From the NCBI GenBank assembly GCA_002393955.1, contig DGSK01000001.1:100199-164198 (forward strand): 64,000 bases of DNA. The letters run 5' to 3'. The translations under genes were made by a program, and so were the position numbers. The notes beneath the pieces were generated by a model. That model was not told the DNA's origin. It was given only the letters and a program-made list of their open reading frames with translations, and made no database searches. The stretch is from Lachnospiraceae bacterium UBA4364. Lineage in GTDB: Bacteria > Bacillota > Clostridia > Lachnospirales > Lachnospiraceae. Shown piece by piece: positions 15,424 through 24,471 of the stretch (position 1 is the first letter of the stretch; every line of letters begins with the position of its first letter).

Positions 15424-16142
15424 TGAACACTATGGCAGACACAAAAAAGAAAACAGATATTCCTTTTCCAACAGCCGAAAGCTACGGCAAGGATCCTGCG
15501 GCAATTCCGGGTACGGATATTCTAAAGGATGCGGCGTCCTTAAATGATGCCTATGATTTTGTAAAAATGAAAAAACGTCTTGCTAAGAAGCTTGACCCGA
15601 AGCGTTACGAACACTCCATGGGAGTAGCCTACACCGCGGCAGCCCTTGCCATGGCTTATGATGAGGACATGATAAAGGCATATACAGCAGGCGTGCTCCA
15701 TGACTGTGCCAAATGTCTCAGTGATGAGGAACGTGATGAATACTGTAAAAAATATAAGGTTGAACTTACACAGATTGAAAAGGACCACCCATTCCTGATC
15801 CATGCAAAGCTGGGGGCCGTTTTGGCTAAAGAAAAATATGGGGTGAAGGATCCGGAGATACTGTCAGCAATCAGGTGGCATACTACCGGGCGTCCGGATA
15901 TGAGCATGCTTGAGGCGATAATCTTTTCAGCGGATTTTATCGAACCTAACAGAAAACCTCTTATCTGCCTTCCTAAAATAAGGAGTATAATATTCAGTGA
16001 CATGGATATGGCCTTATATCTCATACTGGAGCAGACGCTGGTACATCTGGAGCATAAGGGGCAGGCGATAGATGAGTACTCAATGCAGGCAGCTGAATAC
16101 TACAGAAAAAAGATAAACGAAAGACAGACTAACATTAAATAA
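15423..16142 (+). CDS. yqeK: HD-domain phosphohydrolase YqeK
   Basis: 239 residues. The HD domain starts near 50: YEHSMGV gives the first His, and VLHDCAK the His-Asp pair. The family splits diadenosine tetraphosphate symmetrically to ADP. It is longer than most because of a ~45-residue polar N-terminus, so a later start such as the ATG at 15432 is possible. It shares one base with nadD, a standard partner, and sits before rsfS. Confidence 0.92.
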   Translation: MNTMADTKKKTDIPFPTAESYGKDPAAIPGTDILKDAASLNDAYDFVKMKKRLAKKLDPKRYEHSMGVAYTAAALAMAYDEDMIKAYTAGVLHDCAKCLSDEERDEYCKKYKVELTQIEKDHPFLIHAKLGAVLAKEKYGVKDPEILSAIRWHTTGRPDMSMLEAIIFSADFIEPNRKPLICLPKIRSIIFSDMDMALYLILEQTLVHLEHKGQAIDEYSMQAAEYYRKKINERQTNIK

Positions 16143-16175
16143 ACAGATACTAAATATAAATGAAAGGAACCCATT

Positions 16176-16523
16176 ATGGACTCAAGGGAAAAAGCAAAGA
16201 TAGCAGTAAGCGCAATGGAGGATAAGAAAGCAGAAGATATAAGGGTGATCGAAATTTCCGAAGTATCTTCCATAGGTGACTACTTTATAATCTGCAATGG
16301 CTCAAATATAAGCCAGGTGCAGGCTATTACAGACGAGATAGATGAAAGGCTCGGACGCCAGGGTGTAACCGCTGCCCATGTGGAAGGCTACCGCAACGCA
16401 GGATGGATACTTATGGACTACAGCGACGTGATAATCCATGTTTTCGATAAGGATAACAGACTGTTTTATAATCTGGAACGTATCTGGAAGGATGGAAAAG
16501 AAATAGATTCCGGAAGTCTTTGA
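16176..16523 (+). CDS. rsfS: Ribosomal silencing factor RsfS
   Basis: 115 residues of the RsfS/Iojap family, which binds L14 and blocks joining of the subunits in starvation. Conserved marks are EDIRVIEIS, GDYFIICNGSN, EGYRNAGWILMDY and DVIIHVF. The start follows GAAAGGAACCC. Last gene of the ribosome-assembly block. Confidence 0.96.
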   Translation: MDSREKAKIAVSAMEDKKAEDIRVIEISEVSSIGDYFIICNGSNISQVQAITDEIDERLGRQGVTAAHVEGYRNAGWILMDYSDVIIHVFDKDNRLFYNLERIWKDGKEIDSGSL

Positions 16524-16574
16524 CGTCAACTGTAAACGATAAAATAAAAAAAAGGGGGAGCAGGGATAGGGATA

Positions 16575-19500
16575 ATGGATATCGATCTGTACAATACTTT
16601 GCTTATAATACAGTATGTCTGTATCTTCGGTCTTTTCGTTGAGAGCTGGATCATCATCCGCAAATGGAAAAACAAGATCCATTCCTTTCTGCTTTTAAGC
16701 TGCCTTGCTGCTCTGATCAATAATCTGGGATATCTTCTCGAGCTCAGGTCGGTATCGCTGGATGCATACATTTCCTCATTGAAATTTTCTTATATGGGAA
16801 GGGTCTGGTACGCCTTTTTCATGTTCCTGTTCCTGACAGAACTGATCAGGATAAAGATTCCAAGCCTGATAATCAGAACTCTTATAGTACTGCATGCGAC
16901 AGTTTTCATGATCGTCATGACAGTGCAGTACCACCAGCTTTATTATACAAGCATATATTTTACATCTGATGGTCCTGTTCCTAAAATCGTTCACGAAAAC
17001 GGACCCGTTCATCATTTCTTTATGCTTCTCCAGATATGCTATATAATCTTTGGACTGGGCATGCTTTTATGGGCTCGCCATAAAGAGAAGAATAAATTTA
17101 TCAGAAAACGGTATTTTATCATAATGCTGGCGATCTTTGTGGAAAGCTTATTCTTCTTCATTCAGCTTTTCGGTCTGCTCCCGTTAACAAACGTTTTTGA
17201 TGTCACATTATTAGGCTATTTCTTTGGCACAATAATAATGCTGATCGCAATCTTTTCGTACGACCTGCTGGGAACGCAAGAGATTGCAAAAGACTTCATT
17301 GTCGACAGGATATCAGAAGGGATAATCGCTGTGGATAATGACGGAATAATCAGGTATTACAATGAACCTGCGCTGGCACTTTTCCCTGAACTCTCTGATA
17401 ATGCCACGACAGTACCGGCAGAGATCACAAATGCACTTTCTGAAGACGGAAACATCCGGCGAAACGGCAGGATCTACAATCCTGAAGATAATGATCTGGT
17501 ACACGACGGAAAGGTGTTCGGAACAATATATGCTCTCGTGGATGAAACTGAGCACATACAATACATGTCGGATCTGCAGGAACAGAGGGATATTGCAGAC
17601 AGTGCCAATGCGGCCAAGAGCAGGTTTCTTGCAAATATGTCCCATGAGATCAGGACTCCCATAAATGCAGTGCTTGGCATGGATGAAATGATACTTCGTG
17701 AGAGCCGGGAGGATACCATACGTTCATACGCATCGGATATCATGTCTGCAGGAAAAACGCTGCTTTCACTAATCAATGACATTCTCGATTTTTCAAAAGT
17801 CGAGGAAGGCAGGATGGAGATAATCCCTGTCCAGTACGAGTTGGCTACCCTTATCAATGATCTGGTGAACATGATAAGTGACCGCGCCGTCAAAAAGAGT
17901 CTAAAGTTCAATGTAGAGGTAAATGAGAATATTCCGCATTTGCTTTTCGGCGATGAGATGCGCATAAGGCAGTGTGCCCTGAATGTACTTACAAACGCCG
18001 TGAAATATACCGAAAAGGGCTCTGTTTCTCTGAAAATCGACTATAAGGAAAAAGACTGGGAGAATATCATTCTTCAGTTTACCGTTTCTGATACCGGCAT
18101 CGGCATGAAGGCAGAGGATATCGAAAAGCTTTTTCAGCCCTATCAGCGTATTGAAGAAGAAAGAAACAGAGCCATTGAGGGAACCGGCCTTGGAATGAGT
18201 ATTACCAGACAGCTGCTTGACCTGATGGGAACCGAACTCGAAGTACAGAGTGAATATGGAAAAGGCTCTGTATTTTCATTTGCCATAGAGCAGAAAATAA
18301 TCGATCCTGACAAGATCGGCGATTATGCCAGAAGATTCTCGGAAATAAAGGAAAAAGACCATGTTTACCGGGAACTTTTCCATGCGCCGGATGCAAGGAT
18401 ACTCGTGGTGGACGATACGGAGATGAACCTCACGGTAATGCAGAGTCTGCTTAAGCAGACACAGATCCGTATAGATACCGCATCTACCGGAAAGGATGCC
18501 ATAACGCTTGCAACAGTCAATAAGTATGATGTGCTTTTCATTGACCATATGATGCCGGATATGGACGGTATAGAGACTCTAAAACACATCCGTGAATCAG
18601 GTAAAAATCAGAGTACTGCCGCTGTGGCACTCACCGCAAACGCAGTATCAGGAGCAAGGGACAGTTATATAAACGCTGGATTTTCCGACTATCTTTCAAA
18701 ACCTGTCGACAGTTCATTGCTTGAGCAGATGCTTTATACTTATATTCCTAAGGATAAGCTGCAAAAAGTAACAGAGGACAGCAGTAAGGTCAGAGAAAAC
18801 AGATTCCTTGAAAGATCAAGGATATTTGTTATCGATGATGATGAAACCGTATGCTCCATGATAGGAAGTATACTGTCACCGCTTTATGAAACAGAGATAA
18901 GCCTGACAGGAACGGATGCCGTAAAGCGGATAACCGAGTATGATCCGGACCTTGTTATCCTTGACATTCATCTTTCTGATGGGAACGGATTCGAGATAAT
19001 GGACGGACTGAAAAAAGAAGACCGGACTGCGGCCATTCCCGTATTGCTTGTTACCGGAGATGACGATAACCAGACAGAGGAAAATGCTTTCCGACGCGGT
19101 GCTTCAGACTTTATCAGAAAGCCGTTTGCACCGGATATTCTGAAGCAGAGGACCAAAAGGATCATAGAGCTCTACCATTATCAGCGTTCCATTGAAGATG
19201 AAGTCAGAAAACAGACAGGTCGCAGCAAGCGTCTTTCCAGAGAGATGATGCTTGCCCTCTCTAAAACAGTTGATACCAAAGACCATTATACAGACGGTCA
19301 TTCCAGACGAGTGGCGGCAATGTCTGCGGAAATCGCAAGAAGGCTCGGAAAATCAGCTGACGAGCAGGTAGAGATATTCGAAATCGGTCTTTTGCATGAT
19401 ATAGGAAAAATCGGAGTCCACGAAGATATTATCCATAAAGAAACAAGGCTTACGGATGATGAATTTTCCGAAATTAAAGCCCACACGCTCAAAGGTGATG

Positions 19501-20291
19501 AGATACTGAAAGAGATCACTGATATGCCAAGGCTCAGGCAGGGGGCCAGATGGCATCATGAACATTTTGATGGAAAAGGATATCCTGACGGTCTTAAGGG
19601 AAATGATATTCCTGAAGCAGCACGTATAGTCTGCGTTGCCGACTGTTACGATGCAATGACAAGCACCAGGACTTATTCAGTACCTAAAAAGCAGTCTGAA
19701 GTAAGGGCTGAGATAGAAAGATGTAAAAACACATGGTTTGATCCTGTTATCGCTGATGTAATGCTTGCAATGATCGATGAGGATAAGGAATATCGTATGA
19801 ATGAGAAAGCTGATATATCCGGGATATGGAAAGAATATGACAGGCTCTGGACTAACCCTTCCGAGGAAAAAGTCTCCATATCAGTTTCATCTCCAGTCAG
19901 TGATAACTCTTCAGATACTGAAGACAGCATTGCACTCCCTGAATGGCTTGTTTCACAGACTGTCCTTGATACAGACACCGGACTTAGGAACTGCGGCTCT
20001 GTGGAGGGATACCTGGCTGTTTTGGCTACATTCCGTAATACTGCTGAAAAGAAGGAAAAAGAGATCAGGAAGTATTACGATGAATCTGACTGGGACAATT
20101 TTACCGTCAAGGTACATGCGTTAAAAAGCTCGGCGAGAATAATAGGTGCTATGGAACTTGCCGTATTAGCTGAAAGGCTTGAAAATGCCGGGAAGGAAAA
20201 AGATGCTGATCTGATATGTAAAAAAATAGCAGAATTTCTTCAAATGTATGATGGAACCGTTAAAGCATTGGCAGACACCGGCAATATATAA
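16575..20291 (+). CDS. Hybrid sensor histidine kinase with two receivers, HD-GYP and Hpt domains
   Basis: 1238 residues. Order: seven-span N-terminal sensor (1-230), PAS-like domain (about 238-325), HisKA (H357 in SHEIRTP), HATPase (NVLTNAVKYTEKG; DTGIGM; GTGLGMS; about 450-575), receiver 1 (D657 in FIDHMMP), receiver 2 (D797 in ILDIHLS), HD-GYP (LLHDIGKIG; HHEHFDGKGYPDG at ~994) and Hpt (H1181 in VHALKSSARIIGA). It can run a His-Asp-His relay inside one chain, with a predicted cyclic-di-GMP phosphodiesterase output; all catalytic residues are present. No separate regulator lies next to it. The start at 16575 follows purine-rich GGGATAGGGATA. Transcription ends at the strong terminator shared with lexA. 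Confidence 0.93.
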   Translation: MDIDLYNTLLIIQYVCIFGLFVESWIIIRKWKNKIHSFLLLSCLAALINNLGYLLELRSVSLDAYISSLKFSYMGRVWYAFFMFLFLTELIRIKIPSLIIRTLIVLHATVFMIVMTVQYHQLYYTSIYFTSDGPVPKIVHENGPVHHFFMLLQICYIIFGLGMLLWARHKEKNKFIRKRYFIIMLAIFVESLFFFIQLFGLLPLTNVFDVTLLGYFFGTIIMLIAIFSYDLLGTQEIAKDFIVDRISEGIIAVDNDGIIRYYNEPALALFPELSDNATTVPAEITNALSEDGNIRRNGRIYNPEDNDLVHDGKVFGTIYALVDETEHIQYMSDLQEQRDIADSANAAKSRFLANMSHEIRTPINAVLGMDEMILRESREDTIRSYASDIMSAGKTLLSLINDILDFSKVEEGRMEIIPVQYELATLINDLVNMISDRAVKKSLKFNVEVNENIPHLLFGDEMRIRQCALNVLTNAVKYTEKGSVSLKIDYKEKDWENIILQFTVSDTGIGMKAEDIEKLFQPYQRIEEERNRAIEGTGLGMSITRQLLDLMGTELEVQSEYGKGSVFSFAIEQKIIDPDKIGDYARRFSEIKEKDHVYRELFHAPDARILVVDDTEMNLTVMQSLLKQTQIRIDTASTGKDAITLATVNKYDVLFIDHMMPDMDGIETLKHIRESGKNQSTAAVALTANAVSGARDSYINAGFSDYLSKPVDSSLLEQMLYTYIPKDKLQKVTEDSSKVRENRFLERSRIFVIDDDETVCSMIGSILSPLYETEISLTGTDAVKRITEYDPDLVILDIHLSDGNGFEIMDGLKKEDRTAAIPVLLVTGDDDNQTEENAFRRGASDFIRKPFAPDILKQRTKRIIELYHYQRSIEDEVRKQTGRSKRLSREMMLALSKTVDTKDHYTDGHSRRVAAMSAEIARRLGKSADEQVEIFEIGLLHDIGKIGVHEDIIHKETRLTDDEFSEIKAHTLKGDEILKEITDMPRLRQGARWHHEHFDGKGYPDGLKGNDIPEAARIVCVADCYDAMTSTRTYSVPKKQSEVRAEIERCKNTWFDPVIADVMLAMIDEDKEYRMNEKADISGIWKEYDRLWTNPSEEKVSISVSSPVSDNSSDTEDSIALPEWLVSQTVLDTDTGLRNCGSVEGYLAVLATFRNTAEKKEKEIRKYYDESDWDNFTVKVHALKSSARIIGAMELAVLAERLENAGKEKDADLICKKIAEFLQMYDGTVKALADTGNI

Positions 20292-20310
20292 CAGGGATGC
20301 TTATCATGAC

Positions 20311-20359
20311 AAAAAATCCCGGTCATATCCTTTACGTGAAGGGTGGATCGGGATTTTTT
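20311..20359. terminator. Bidirectional terminator between the hybrid kinase and lexA
   Basis: AAAAAATCCCG at 20311-20321 is perfectly complementary to CGGGATTTTTT at 20349-20359, giving a T-run in both directions; the genes on either side converge here. Confidence 0.85.
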
Positions 20360-20396
20360 ATATTGATCTTTATACTGTTTTTTATTAATTTATGTT

Positions 20397-21014
20397 TTAA
20401 AGAGTCCTGAACACAGCAAAAACCCTGCCCAGGATAACGCATTCATCCACAATTATCGGATCCATCGTGTCATTTTCAGGCTGAAGTCTTATGTGGCCTT
20501 TTTCCTTATAAAATGTCTTTACTGTGGCTGAATCATCAATAAGAGCAACCACTATTTCGCCGTTTCGGGCGGTGTTACACTGTTCAACAAATACCATGTC
20601 TCCGTCAAAGATACCTGCATTTATCATGCTTTCGCCTTTAACATTAAGTACAAAGCATTCGGCATTTGGTGTTATTGACATAGGAAGCGGAAAATAGCTT
20701 TCAACATTTTCGGTCGCAAGTATAGGCTGTCCTGCGGCAACTCTGCCAACTACCGGAACGGAGGTAAGCTCCTCCTGCCGCATCACCTGATATGATTCGT
20801 CTATGATCTCAATAGCCCTGGTCTTGGAAGGATCCCTGTGTATATATCCTTTTCTTTCAAGAGTAGCAAGGTGTGCATGTACCGATGAGGTTGATTTAAG
20901 ATCTACACCTGCGCATATATCACGTACAGTAGGCGGATATGATTTTTTTCTGGTCCAGTCTTTAATAAAATCGTATATCAGCTGCTGCTTCTCTGTAAGT
21001 TTTTCCAATGCCAT
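20397..21014 (-). CDS. lexA: SOS repressor LexA
   Basis: 205 residues, the standard length: winged-helix DNA-binding N-terminus (LTEKQQLIYDFI, YPPTVRDI) and S24 peptidase C-terminus. The self-cleavage pair Ala-Gly is in RVAAGQP, the catalytic Ser in KGESMINAG, and the Lys in SATVKTFY. The ATG at 21014 is set by AGGAGG just upstream; the longer frame starting at 21062 has no RBS. It diverges from a LysM gene and carries a LexA-box-like site in its own promoter, so it should repress itself. Confidence 0.96.
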   Translation of the reverse strand: MALEKLTEKQQLIYDFIKDWTRKKSYPPTVRDICAGVDLKSTSSVHAHLATLERKGYIHRDPSKTRAIEIIDESYQVMRQEELTSVPVVGRVAAGQPILATENVESYFPLPMSITPNAECFVLNVKGESMINAGIFDGDMVFVEQCNTARNGEIVVALIDDSATVKTFYKEKGHIRLQPENDTMDPIIVDECVILGRVFAVFRTL

Positions 21015-21075
21015 TTTGTATCCTCCTGTTATGCCTTGTATTTTAAATCGGAATTCTTCCATAAATCATAAAATA

Positions 21076-21104
21076 ATAATAACATATGTTCGCCTAAAAG
21101 GCAA
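21076..21104 (-). promoter_or_regulatory. lexA promoter with embedded LexA-box-like site
   Basis: On the - strand: TTGCCT (21099-21104), a 17-nt spacer and TATTAT (21076-21081). CGAACATATGTTAT (21079-21092) lies in the spacer and -10 and matches the Gram-positive LexA operator core GAAC-N4-GTTC except for the last core position. Confidence 0.65.
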
Positions 21105-21127
21105 ACATATTTTCAGAACAAATTTTC

Positions 21128-21141
21128 CGAACATAATTTCG
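21128..21141. promoter_or_regulatory. Second LexA-box-like site
   Basis: CGAACATAATTTCG, one core mismatch from GAAC-N4-GTTC, centred between the two divergent promoters and just upstream of the rightward -35. Confidence 0.45.
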
Positions 21142-21149
21142 ATTTTCTC

Positions 21150-21178
21150 TTGACAAAAAAACACCTGTTCGATATACT
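21150..21178 (+). promoter_or_regulatory. Strong promoter of the LysM gene
   Basis: TTGACA (21150-21155), a 17-nt spacer, and TATACT (21173-21178). A LexA half-site (TGTTCG) overlaps the end of the spacer, and a full site follows the start point. Confidence 0.75.
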
Positions 21179-21188
21179 ACAAACATAG

Positions 21189-21202
21189 CGAACAGGCGTT
21201 CA
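21189..21202. promoter_or_regulatory. LexA box downstream of the LysM-gene promoter
   Basis: CGAACAGGCGTTCA has a perfect GAAC-N4-GTTC core and lies 10 nt after the -10 element, where a bound repressor would block initiation. Confidence 0.7.
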
Positions 21203-21326
21203 TGCGAAATAATGTTCGGTCATAGTGTTAAGTATAAGCAGTAAACGGTCCCAGGCAGGACGATTATCTGATTATTATCAACAGACAGTCAGATCATTAC
21301 AAGTGGTTGTTACACGGGAGGATGAA

Positions 21327-21767
21327 ATGAGAAGAACAGGATATTCAAACAGAAGAAATTATATAAACAAATGCAAAAGGGCTGAAAGAATGGCAGAAAC
21401 GAAAAAAAGGCGTTCCCGCAGCGGAGCAAGAGTTTCGGCACGTTCATTTGGCGAGGGCAGGAATTTTTCATTATTACTGCTTACTGCCGCAGCTATGCTG
21501 CTCAGTCTTCTTATCCTGTTCGGCAACAGGGCAAAGGCAGAATCAGAGGATGCCGGAACATATAGCGGATATTATAAGTATTTTACCAGCATCACGGTTC
21601 AGCCCGGAGATACATTGAGTGCATATGCTGACACTTATAACATAGCAGGGATCAAATCAGATGAGGATTATATTGCTGAAGTATGCACGATAAACAATAT
21701 AGACAGAGATAGCATTATTTCAGGCAGTAGGATAATAATCCCATATTACGATAAGGAGTTTAAATAA
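21327..21767 (+). CDS. YneA-like LysM membrane protein, probable SOS division inhibitor
   Basis: 146 residues: a basic N-terminal arm (rich in Arg and Lys, about 1-44), one span (about 45-66), then a LysM domain outside (SITVQPGDTLSAYADTY ... IISGSRIIIPYY). In B. subtilis, yneA is divergent from lexA, has one span and a LysM domain, and delays division after DNA damage. Context, architecture and LexA sites all match, though this protein is longer than YneA (~105) because of the basic arm. The start at 21327 follows GGGAGGATGAA; the GTG at 21225 has no RBS. I infer the same role. Confidence 0.8.
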   Translation: MRRTGYSNRRNYINKCKRAERMAETKKRRSRSGARVSARSFGEGRNFSLLLLTAAAMLLSLLILFGNRAKAESEDAGTYSGYYKYFTSITVQPGDTLSAYADTYNIAGIKSDEDYIAEVCTINNIDRDSIISGSRIIIPYYDKEFK

Positions 21768-21780
21768 AAGGACGAAAGCT

Positions 21781-22845
21781 TTAGCTTTTGCGGAGCTTCA
21801 CCATATCGGCAGCTTTACGTTTTTGTTCATCATTCATTGAAGCATAATGTTTCCGTGTGGTATTGACATCTTTGTGGCCAAGCACGCTGGCAACCAGATA
21901 GATATCGCCGCTTTCCTTATATAACTCCGTACCGTAAGTAGATCGCAGTTTATGTGGAGTGATTTTCTTTAGTGTAGTAACCTGTGATGCGTATTTTTTT
22001 ACAAGGTTCTCAACAGCACGGACTGTTATACGCTTATTCTGGATGGAAAGAAAGAGGGCATTTTCATTTCCGGGCAGGGCAATGATTCCCATACGTTCAT
22101 CAAGATAGTTCGTAAGTGCTTCTTCAACCTCTTCTCCAAAATATACTTTAGCCTCATTTCCGCCTTTTCTGACTATTCTTATGGCTCCGTTATCAAAGTC
22201 AATATCTTTAATATCTAAACCCACGCATTCTGAAACTCGGATGCCGGTACCGAGGAGAAGGGTAATGAGTGCCAGATCTCTCTGCATGGTACGGGCGTGA
22301 AATTTCTTCTGATGGCCACTCTCACTTTCCGAGCCGTTTTCAATAACATCCAAAAGCCTGGCTACTTCATCAGGTTCTAAGCGTATAATGTTCTTTTCGT
22401 GAAGTTTTGGCATATGAACTATGGAAGCCGGATTTGATTTCAATAATTCTGACTCATAGAGATAGGAATAGAAACTCCTGAGTGCAGAAAGTTTCCTGCT
22501 TTTTCCACGCTCATCATTAGTATGTGTGGTACCGTCCGGTCCTTCATACCACGAAAGATATTCCAGATAAGATTCGATGTCAAATTTTTCTATTTCCCCG
22601 ATGACAGAGAGTGGAATATCCTTTATGGAAGGATAGGGCGAATCAACTATGTGCTCGTTTACAAACTTGAAGAATATCTGAAGATCATATGCATAAGCGA
22701 CCTTGGTACGATTGCCGGTATTATCGGATATTCCTCGGAAAAAAACATGACAGTAGGGTGGCAGTTCCGCCTCAAGTTTCCGTAGTTTTTCTATATTTTT
22801 TATTTTTATCTGCTCATGATAGCTTTTATCTGAATAATTTGCCAT
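21781..22845 (-). CDS. Tyrosine recombinase, XerS/XerC-like
   Basis: 354 residues. An N-terminal core-binding domain (about 20-155) precedes the catalytic domain with Arg in GTGIRVSE, HKLRSTYGTELY (His and Arg), VLGHKDVNTT (His) and the Tyr nucleophile in RKHYAS. The length and long N-terminus resemble the single-protein XerS type that resolves chromosome dimers, rather than the ~300-residue XerC/XerD. No excisionase, integration site or phage gene is near, so a housekeeping resolvase is more likely than a mobile-element integrase. Its stop codon overlaps a small AAAGC-TTTA-GCTTT hairpin facing the convergent LysM gene. Confidence 0.88.
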   Translation of the reverse strand: MANYSDKSYHEQIKIKNIEKLRKLEAELPPYCHVFFRGISDNTGNRTKVAYAYDLQIFFKFVNEHIVDSPYPSIKDIPLSVIGEIEKFDIESYLEYLSWYEGPDGTTHTNDERGKSRKLSALRSFYSYLYESELLKSNPASIVHMPKLHEKNIIRLEPDEVARLLDVIENGSESESGHQKKFHARTMQRDLALITLLLGTGIRVSECVGLDIKDIDFDNGAIRIVRKGGNEAKVYFGEEVEEALTNYLDERMGIIALPGNENALFLSIQNKRITVRAVENLVKKYASQVTTLKKITPHKLRSTYGTELYKESGDIYLVASVLGHKDVNTTRKHYASMNDEQKRKAADMVKLRKS

Positions 22846-23046
22846 ATTTATATGATCCCGTATTTTTGTTGTACAGATGATGTTCTGCCGCAGACAGTCC
22901 TGCTTTTTTATAGACGACCATATTGGGAACAGACATCGTCTGGGGAATTAAATCATTTAATTGCTACTTTATTGTATCATATTATGTTAATTAGTGTTAT
23001 ACTTTAACTTGGTTGTTTATATAGTTCATGCATGGAGGACGGGATT

Positions 23047-24471
23047 TTGAAATTAGACGAAGAGAAAAAAAAATATCTGTACTGGGGACTTACAATAATA
23101 TCTTCAGTTACGATTATCATACTTATCGGATATACGATATTTAATATGCCTGCTGTGATAGGTGCAGTCGGTAAATTCTTCAGGATCATAATGCCTGTGG
23201 TTGATGGTTTCGTCATAGCATATCTCCTTAGTCCTCTTATCGATTTTATAGAGCGGATCATTCTCAATGAAAAAACGAAAAAATGGATATACAAGGACCA
23301 CGAATACGGCGGTGAAATAAGCCTGGAAAAAAAAGCAAAGATTCATAAGAGACTTCGTGTATTTTCCATAATAGTTGTCTATACTTTTGCCATATGGCTT
23401 ATATATCTTTTTTTCTCATTCGTAATACCGGAAGTAGTGAAATGCATAGAAAACATAGTAAACCAGTTTCCCGAGTACAGTGAGAATTTCATCAACTGGA
23501 TCAATAAGATTCTGATAAAATACCCGCAGCTCGAGAAAAAATTTCAGGAACTCCTTACAACATACCAGGATGAAATCAACGGATGGGTTGCTACAAATAT
23601 CATCGGCAGGGGGAAAGATGTTGCTCTGGGTCTTTCAAACGGTGTTTTCAGCCTTGTAAAATGGATAATGAACTTAATGCTTGGAGTACTGATATCCATC
23701 TATATCATAAATAGTAAAGAGCTGTTTATCGGGCAGGGCAAAAAGATTATATACGCAATGCTGAGACGTGAAACAGCTAATGCATTCATACATAATGTAC
23801 GCTTTACAAATAAAACATTCTTAGGATTTTTTTCGGGAAAGCTGATAGATTCCTTCATCATAGGTTTTCTCTGCTATATTATTATGAGCATCATGAAACT
23901 GCCTTTTGCACCGCTTATCGCTGTGATCGTAGGCGTCACAAACATCATACCTTATTTTGGACCTTTTATCGGCGCTATCCCCAGCGCACTGCTTATCCTT
24001 ATGGTAGATCCGAAGCAGGGACTTTATTTCATCATAATGATCTTACTGCTGCAGCAGTTTGACGGAAACATACTTGGACCAATGATATTCAGCCAGTCCA
24101 CCGGACTTTCTGCATTCTGGGTAATATTCGCCATAACATTCTTTGGCGGGTTATGGGGCGTTGTAGGCATGCTGGTGGGCGTCCCTCTGTTTGCAGTAAT
24201 TTATACGGCTTTCAGTGCATGGATAGCCTCTGCTATCAAGCAGCGCAAATTGCCGAACAACACCAAGGAATACGTACATGTTGATTATATTGACGAAAAC
24301 GGCCTGTTTGTAAGACTTCCTGAAAATGAAGTCCGGAATATCGTATCTAAAAGGACTTTCAAAGAGATCCTTGCACACAGAAAAAAACATAACGCAGACG
24401 AAAAAACAGAAACATCAGATACTTCCGCAGATACAAATAAAACAGAAGCTAAAGCAAATGATACAATATAA
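23047..24471 (+). CDS. AI-2E family transporter (PerM-like)
   Basis: 474 residues, about eight spans, with the family's long loop (about 120-195) and the core FAPLIAVIVGVTNIIPYFGP and GLWGVVGMLVGVPLFAV. Members export small molecules or ions; the substrate here is unknown. The TTG at 23047 is preferred because GGAGG lies 8 nt upstream; the in-frame ATG at 23032 has no such site and encodes that very sequence. The C-terminus is a hydrophilic Lys/Thr/Glu/Asp tail. It overlaps the next gene by 14 nt. Confidence 0.85.
   Translation: MKLDEEKKKYLYWGLTIISSVTIIILIGYTIFNMPAVIGAVGKFFRIIMPVVDGFVIAYLLSPLIDFIERIILNEKTKKWIYKDHEYGGEISLEKKAKIHKRLRVFSIIVVYTFAIWLIYLFFSFVIPEVVKCIENIVNQFPEYSENFINWINKILIKYPQLEKKFQELLTTYQDEINGWVATNIIGRGKDVALGLSNGVFSLVKWIMNLMLGVLISIYIINSKELFIGQGKKIIYAMLRRETANAFIHNVRFTNKTFLGFFSGKLIDSFIIGFLCYIIMSIMKLPFAPLIAVIVGVTNIIPYFGPFIGAIPSALLILMVDPKQGLYFIIMILLLQQFDGNILGPMIFSQSTGLSAFWVIFAITFFGGLWGVVGMLVGVPLFAVIYTAFSAWIASAIKQRKLPNNTKEYVHVDYIDENGLFVRLPENEVRNIVSKRTFKEILAHRKKHNADEKTETSDTSADTNKTEAKANDTI

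Noticed and set aside
21781..22845. Prophage or integrative element
   Set aside because: A tyrosine recombinase is present, but the flanking genes are housekeeping, with no direct repeats, tRNA end or phage genes.
23032..23046. ATG start for the AI-2E family transporter
   Set aside because: No ribosome binding site precedes it, and it covers the GGAGG that serves the TTG at 23047.
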